From Natrialbaceae archaeon AArc-T1-2 (GTDB lineage: Archaea; Halobacteriota; Halobacteria; Halobacteriales; Natrialbaceae): DNA of 64,000 bases. The translations under genes were made by a program, and so were the position numbers. The stretch is from positions 22,342 through 86,341 of the forward strand of contig NZ_CP127176.1 of the NCBI RefSeq assembly GCF_030273315.1, read 5' to 3'. Positions 59,676 through 64,000 of the stretch are shown one piece after another (position 1 is the stretch's first letter; every line of letters starts with the position of its first letter). The notes under the pieces are model-generated. The model had not been told where the DNA came from, did not search any database, and saw nothing but the letters and a program-made list of their open reading frames with translations.

Positions 59676-60815
59676 TCAGTAATACCCCGGATCGTTCTCG
59701 GTGCGACGGTACGCCGGGACGCCTTCCTGGCCGTACGCATCTGTCGCAACGTTATCGTGGTCGGTTCGTCCTCCGCTGCCGTTCGAGTTTCCAGACTGTT
59801 GGGATGAGCCACCGCCTTGGCGCATCTTCGACGCAGCCGTATAGCCAGCAGCCGCTTTCGGTCCCCACGCCGCAGTCGTGGCTGCTGCAGCAGGGCCTGC
59901 AACAACACCGGCCCCAACGACTGCGCCAGCTGTTACTGCGCCCTTGGTCGTCGCTCCGATGATCTTCGTCGTCATCGGGCTGGCATACTTGAACAGCTTC
60001 CAGACGATGAGAATCGAAAGGAGTGGCAGCGTAACCGCGATGAGGTAGCTCAGGAACGAACTATCCGGAACAAGCGCCGAGTCCGTCCCCTCACTGAACA
60101 GGAGATCATACCCTTTGAACAGCAGCGCCACTGGAATCGGCATAATCGCAAGCGGTACGAACTTCATACAGACCGTGCGGGCGATGTGAGAGACGACAGG
60201 AAGGTTTCCATAGGCCAGTGCGATACCAATCGGAATCGCATAGATCAAGATGTACAACAGAATCTCCCGAAGGAAGAACAGCGCCTGTAAGATCCACATG
60301 GCGACAGCGCCAACTCCAGTGAGGAAGAGAGCTAGTGCTGGGTTCGAAATGGTCAAATAAAGCAAGTCGATCATTGTATCGGTTACCGTCGAGACGTCTG
60401 GGAGAAGGGCAATGGTGAAGCCGTCGACGAGATAGAGCGCTAACACAGCGACCCAGTACCACGTTACAATCAGGAACGCACCTGTCCAGGCACTGCGCTT
60501 CGTCTTTCGCGTCTCGTACGCACTGCCGATATTGAAGATCCGGATCGTATGCCTGCCCTGGACACACATCACGAGCAACAACAGGGAAACGAGCATGATT
60601 TCCCCAGCAACGAGATTACTGTGAATCTCTTCCCACGGTGTGTTCGACGGTTGACCAAACACGAAGGCGCCATCCGTCTCCGGTGTTGGCGTGCCGAAAA
60701 CCTGTGCCGTGACGGCCTCATAGCCATCTGTCAATCCCTCCTGAAACCATTCGATGAGCTTGTCAACCGCGTCTTCGAACCACTTGATCCCGATATCAGA
60801 AAGTGACCACGACAT
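59676..60815 (-). CDS. VirB6/TrbL-like multi-spanning membrane protein
   Basis: 379 residues with at least six hydrophobic helices (for example LVAGEIMLVSLLLLVMCVQG, AFLIVTWYWVAVLALYLVDG, ALALFLTGVGAVAMWILQAL, LLYILIYAIPIGIALAYG, KFVPLAIMPIPVALLFKGYD, YLIAVTLPLLSILIVWKLFK), then a Gly/Ala-rich and Gln/Ser/Gly-rich cytoplasmic tail. This is the VirB6/TrbL inner-channel type. It abuts the VirB3-like gene. Confidence 0.85.
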   Translation of the reverse strand: MSWSLSDIGIKWFEDAVDKLIEWFQEGLTDGYEAVTAQVFGTPTPETDGAFVFGQPSNTPWEEIHSNLVAGEIMLVSLLLLVMCVQGRHTIRIFNIGSAYETRKTKRSAWTGAFLIVTWYWVAVLALYLVDGFTIALLPDVSTVTDTMIDLLYLTISNPALALFLTGVGAVAMWILQALFFLREILLYILIYAIPIGIALAYGNLPVVSHIARTVCMKFVPLAIMPIPVALLFKGYDLLFSEGTDSALVPDSSFLSYLIAVTLPLLSILIVWKLFKYASPMTTKIIGATTKGAVTAGAVVGAGVVAGPAAAATTAAWGPKAAAGYTAASKMRQGGGSSQQSGNSNGSGGRTDHDNVATDAYGQEGVPAYRRTENDPGYY

Positions 60816-61651
60816 TACGAGGACCTCTCAATTTTGATCCCACAATCATCGGGAGAGGAACCGAGATAGTGGATAACGTAGTCAAGAGTGAGACCTATGG
60901 CATGGCTTGTAGAGAGGCGGACAGTGAACTGACCGTCCTGTCCAACCGAATCGCATTTCGATCGTGTACCCGCTGGCGAAAAGGGTCGCGTGTTGCTGTA
61001 GATCAGGACTGTCTCCCCTGCAGGGAGAGCTATTGACTCTGCATCCGCTCCAAAGTCGCTCTCCGGATCGTAGATACCACTCTCTCCAGCCTCATCGTAG
61101 CTCTCGTGTGTCGGGAACGGGACATCACCTTCGAACCGAAGCGCGGTAGCTGCAGTTGGTCCAGTTCCCCGATTCGTCACAGAAAGTATCGCCTCTGCTT
61201 CCGTACTCGAGTCACTCGCACCCTCGTACATCTCCTCGGGATACTCTCTGGCCAACCGGAGCTCCGTTAACTCGAGATCAGGCTCGAGCGTAACCGTCGT
61301 TGTCTCGACTGTCTCGTCGTCGTTGAGACCGAGGAGTTCGTACTCTCCTGGTGGATAGTCCGTTCCAACCTCGATGGTCGTGTGAGACACCCCTGATTCA
61401 ATCGTTCGCTTGGCAAATAGCTCACCAGAGGGGGCGACGACGTTGAGTTGGTCGATCGCGTCTCGCTCGAGGTCAATCACTAACTCGACCCCTTCGACCG
61501 CGACGCTCTGGAGAATGTCTCCACCGGTGTCTGTCGATGGGTCGTCATCAGAAGGACTCAACGCAGAACAACCAGCAAGTCCAGTAGTGATCCCGACGAG
61601 TATGCTTCCGAGAACGGTGCGTCTATCGAGTGGTGTCTGTTGAATTGTCAT
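60815..61651 (-). CDS. Tat-exported lipoprotein of the conjugation operon
   Basis: 278 residues from ATG 61651. The N-terminus DRRTVLGSILVGITTGLAGC has the twin-arginine pair and the LAGC lipobox, so the mature protein is lipid-anchored outside the cell after Tat export, as usual in haloarchaea. The rest is beta-rich (VELVIDLERDAIDQLNVVAP, GEYELLGLNDDETVETTTVT), an Ig-like or fibronectin-like secreted fold. It may be a surface or pilus-linked component. Overlaps its neighbours on both sides by one to four bases. Confidence 0.85.
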   Translation of the reverse strand: MTIQQTPLDRRTVLGSILVGITTGLAGCSALSPSDDDPSTDTGGDILQSVAVEGVELVIDLERDAIDQLNVVAPSGELFAKRTIESGVSHTTIEVGTDYPPGEYELLGLNDDETVETTTVTLEPDLELTELRLAREYPEEMYEGASDSSTEAEAILSVTNRGTGPTAATALRFEGDVPFPTHESYDEAGESGIYDPESDFGADAESIALPAGETVLIYSNTRPFSPAGTRSKCDSVGQDGQFTVRLSTSHAIGLTLDYVIHYLGSSPDDCGIKIERSS

Positions 61652-63345
61652 AACGTATCTCTCATTTTCAAGAAAGAGCCGATCCGCTTCGCTGCGTACA
61701 GTGCGACAGCAAAGGGAATCGCATACCGGATAAGATCGACTAACAGTGTGAACCAGCCTGTTGGGGTGGCTAACGGATGCCACGTTTCTGTGACTGTATC
61801 ACCGATATAGGCTGGATTGTGCGAGCGCCACGAACCGGGATGGTACTCTGCGGTGTAGATGCCCGGCTGGTGAACAGTTATCTCTGCGATGCCAGCTGCG
61901 TTCGTCCGCACCACCTGATCGCCGATTGTGATGTAGCCCTCACGCGAAGCAGCGCCAATCAGTGAGAATCGAGGATTGTCGAACGGACTCTCGAGCATGA
62001 TCGGCGCCCCCGTCTCAGCATCACGAAGCTCGATCTGCAACGTCACTGCAGTCGCATTCGATTCGATGATTTCGACAGAGAGGTCACTCTCGCGTATCTC
62101 CCGTTCCGACCCTCCATCGGGTTCAATGATTTCTGCTGAGACACCGCGAACAATCCCGTCGACCCTGATCGCATCTCGATCGATGCCATCATACCGGAGA
62201 GCAAGACCGGAAGAACGGGTGTAGGGCTCGGAGACGACGTCGATGTCGACGTTCTCGTGAATCGAGGGTTCTGGAGACGAACTCTCTGTCCCCCAGACCT
62301 CGAGAATGTTGGGACCGTCACGGATGGGTTCTGAACGCGGGCCTAGCTCGGATGGATACGCGTGGACGTATACGGGGAGGGCGTCGGATGGTGTCGACTC
62401 TTGACCGTCCCGACTCGAGTGTATCAGATCGTCCCAGTTGGTATCTCGAGCCGTGTAGTATCGCCACACACCACGGACGTTCGCCTCACCATCATCCGAA
62501 AGCGTGTATCCATGCCACGGTTGGGTCTGATAGATTGCGACACCGCTGTCGCCATTTGGATACGATGCGTGGTAGATCGACGCCCGCAGATCGTAAACCT
62601 CCACATCGAGGTCCTGAGAGACGGTCACCTGGTCGGTGATGACCTCCGTCTCGTTGCCACGATCGCGTTCGACTCGAGCGCTGATATCCGCCTCGAGTGT
62701 GAGTGTTGCCGGGCCACCACGATCGAACGCATATTCGAATGTCGGAGTGTGTGTCCCTCCTGTGGTCTCGACTACGTCGCCATCGTGTAAGAGGCGGACT
62801 TCGTCGATTTCGTGGTTCTGGATCGACGAGTTGCTGTCGAGGCGAACGCGATAATCGACGAATCCACTGAGTTCGCCTTCCGGTGCGATGTAATGAACGG
62901 TCCTATTTTCGTCTATGTGTGTTCTCGTCGACGGCTGGATCGAGAACGTCGTCGCATGGGCATCGGCGATGAGGACAGAATCCGAGAGTTCTGCATGTGT
63001 GGGATAGATCGAGGTTTCTGTACTGCCACCCTCGAGTGACTCGTAATCGTATGCCGTCCAGCGTTCAGCAGTATCTGGGGGTTCTTTGAACGTGATATCC
63101 GTGCAGTTGCCGAGTTCCTGCATGGCCGTTCGCTGCTCATCGTATCGTTCCTCGTACTCGGCATCACTGAGACACTCATTCGGAGCTTTCGACCAGAGCG
63201 TCGCCGTCTCGTTAACGTCTAACTCACTGTCGTCAGTTCCCGGTCGTGGTGGAGAGTCGGCACTCACGGCAGTCACCCCTGCAAACGCGAGCGTGACGGC
63301 AACGAGAGCGAGCACCGCAACCATGTGAGGACGAATGTGATGCAC
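61648..63345 (-). CDS. Secreted membrane-anchored protein of the conjugation operon
   Basis: 565 residues. An N-terminal signal peptide (HMVAVLALVAVTLAFAGVTA, cut near SADS) and a C-terminal membrane helix (LIRYAIPFAVALYAAKRIG) bracket a long acidic, beta-rich outer domain with possible Ig-like repeats (LDSNSSIQNHEIDEVRLLHD, EYAFDRGGPATLTLEADISA). It is probably exposed on the cell surface and could aid cell-cell contact in mating. ATGA overlap with the lipoprotein gene. Confidence 0.8.
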   Translation of the reverse strand: MHHIRPHMVAVLALVAVTLAFAGVTAVSADSPPRPGTDDSELDVNETATLWSKAPNECLSDAEYEERYDEQRTAMQELGNCTDITFKEPPDTAERWTAYDYESLEGGSTETSIYPTHAELSDSVLIADAHATTFSIQPSTRTHIDENRTVHYIAPEGELSGFVDYRVRLDSNSSIQNHEIDEVRLLHDGDVVETTGGTHTPTFEYAFDRGGPATLTLEADISARVERDRGNETEVITDQVTVSQDLDVEVYDLRASIYHASYPNGDSGVAIYQTQPWHGYTLSDDGEANVRGVWRYYTARDTNWDDLIHSSRDGQESTPSDALPVYVHAYPSELGPRSEPIRDGPNILEVWGTESSSPEPSIHENVDIDVVSEPYTRSSGLALRYDGIDRDAIRVDGIVRGVSAEIIEPDGGSEREIRESDLSVEIIESNATAVTLQIELRDAETGAPIMLESPFDNPRFSLIGAASREGYITIGDQVVRTNAAGIAEITVHQPGIYTAEYHPGSWRSHNPAYIGDTVTETWHPLATPTGWFTLLVDLIRYAIPFAVALYAAKRIGSFLKMRDTL

Positions 63346-63386
63346 GAGCGGAGTGAATCAGAGACGATCCAGAGTGTAGCGTTGAG

Positions 63387-63797
63387 TTACCACGGGACGA
63401 GGTCGACACACTCAGCGAGTGGAAGCCCCATCGCCGATCCAGCAACCGTATACAGCGGTCCGAGGATCACGAGGATAACTGCAGACTTCATCGCCGTCCG
63501 CTTGTGCTGTTTGAGGCTCTTTTTCTGCTCGATGTTCATCGTGAACATCTCGACGAGTGAATCAGCCTGCCATACCACAACCAATCCCATAATTCCGAGC
63601 GCAGTGGTAATCTGGAAGAATCCAGAGATCATATCTGGCAAGCCTTCAGCGTCACACACGACGCTGTCTTGAGCCAAAACGGGGTCTACAGCGACAAGTG
63701 AAAGGATAAGGAACGAAGCGAATCCGCTACGTACCACTCGCTGTCGAAGGGCAATGGAATTCTGTTGTTCACCAGTAGGACGATCTCTTGTCGTCAT
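63387..63797 (-). CDS. VirB2/TrbC-like pilin-type small membrane protein
   Basis: 136 residues. A signal-like segment (GFASFLILSLVAVDPVLAQD, residues about 26-45) is followed by a hydrophobic helix (FFQITTALGIMGLVVVWQAD), a charged loop (NIEQKKSLKQHKRTAMK) and another helix (SAVILVILGPLYTVAGSAMG). That layout fits VirB2/TrbC pilins. It is the first gene of the operon visible here. The 63798-64000 stretch upstream has no gene and must hold the promoter. Confidence 0.7.
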   Translation of the reverse strand: MTTRDRPTGEQQNSIALRQRVVRSGFASFLILSLVAVDPVLAQDSVVCDAEGLPDMISGFFQITTALGIMGLVVVWQADSLVEMFTMNIEQKKSLKQHKRTAMKSAVILVILGPLYTVAGSAMGLPLAECVDLVPW

Positions 63798-64000
63798 TGG
63801 GAGAGCAGACCTCTACTAGATCTGTATCGGGCCATCTCGCTGTCCGGATTTGCAGTGAAGCCACTGTTCAACGGATTGTATCGACTGCAACCTGTTCGTG
63901 AGAATTTTCGATTTCGGTTCCTCGAGTCGCTCATTTATTACCAAACGCTAGCCTGTCGGGATGAGGCATATATCTTCTGTATTTCTTAAATGTTTCTAGA

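Overview
The window reads as part of a large conjugative plasmid or secondary replicon of a halophilic archaeon (Halobacteria). The evidence is: proteins rich in Asp/Glu, TFB- and aRF1-type archaeal factors, an Orc1/Cdc6 gene flanked by haloarchaeal origin recognition boxes, AEP-type primase subunits, and many small proteins of families I know only from haloarchaeal plasmids. DUF names are recalled from memory, not searched. No tRNA, rRNA, CRISPR array or intact transposase was seen.

Layout. (1) 1-8565: a plus-strand operon with a TRAM/OB-like protein, a giant DEAH helicase with a C-terminal DUF1998/MZB zinc module (related to MrfA/YprA and DruE) and a RecB/Cas4-like Fe-S nuclease; it looks like a defence or DNA-repair locus. 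(2) 8638-13509: a GNAT/Mom-like protein, a decayed orc1/cdc6, an SRAP gene with two in-frame nonsense codons, a metallophosphoesterase-HhH-RNase H fusion, and another relic. (3) 13574-16179: the replication origin, an intact orc1/cdc6 with about eleven ORB repeats. (4) 16408-20314: plasmid accessory genes (SWIM zinc finger, ArdC-like metalloprotease, DUF6884, tandem GIY-YIG). (5) 20410-23903: a two-gene Hachiman defence system (hamA/hamB). (6) 24120-29643: small plasmid genes, a broken Mrr-like nuclease and a second tandem GIY-YIG protein. (7) 29689-34960: a tightly overlapped four-gene operon (P-loop ATPase, two long coiled-coil proteins, small possible nuclease) that matches no system I can name and is my main candidate for an undescribed system. 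(8) 35428-41910: TFB, membrane coiled-coil proteins, a HhH-GPD-like protein and a PD-(D/E)XK-like protein. (9) 42038-50265: OB-fold protein, an aRF1 paralogue, zinc-finger proteins and a Doc toxin module. (10) 63797-50423, minus strand: a conjugation operon running from a pilin-like protein through VirB6/TrbL-, VirB3/VirB4- and VirB4-like proteins and a VirD4-like coupling ATPase to PriS- and PriL-like primase subunits.

Two dispersed non-coding signals cut across these modules. Six inverted repeats (TTAACCAACA, 18-22 nt spacer, TGTTGGTTAA) lie between gene blocks at 11018, 12751, 16746, 24038, 35369 and 48672. A family of leader hairpins, each preceded by a T-run and often carrying a GAAGGGTG- or GAGAGGGG-like loop with varying stems, sits just upstream of at least a dozen minus-strand accessory genes. 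Several genes are broken (orc1 relic, SRAP, Mrr, a DUF7568-type gene, a zinc-finger gene), which suggests an actively eroding accessory region around a maintained origin and transfer apparatus.
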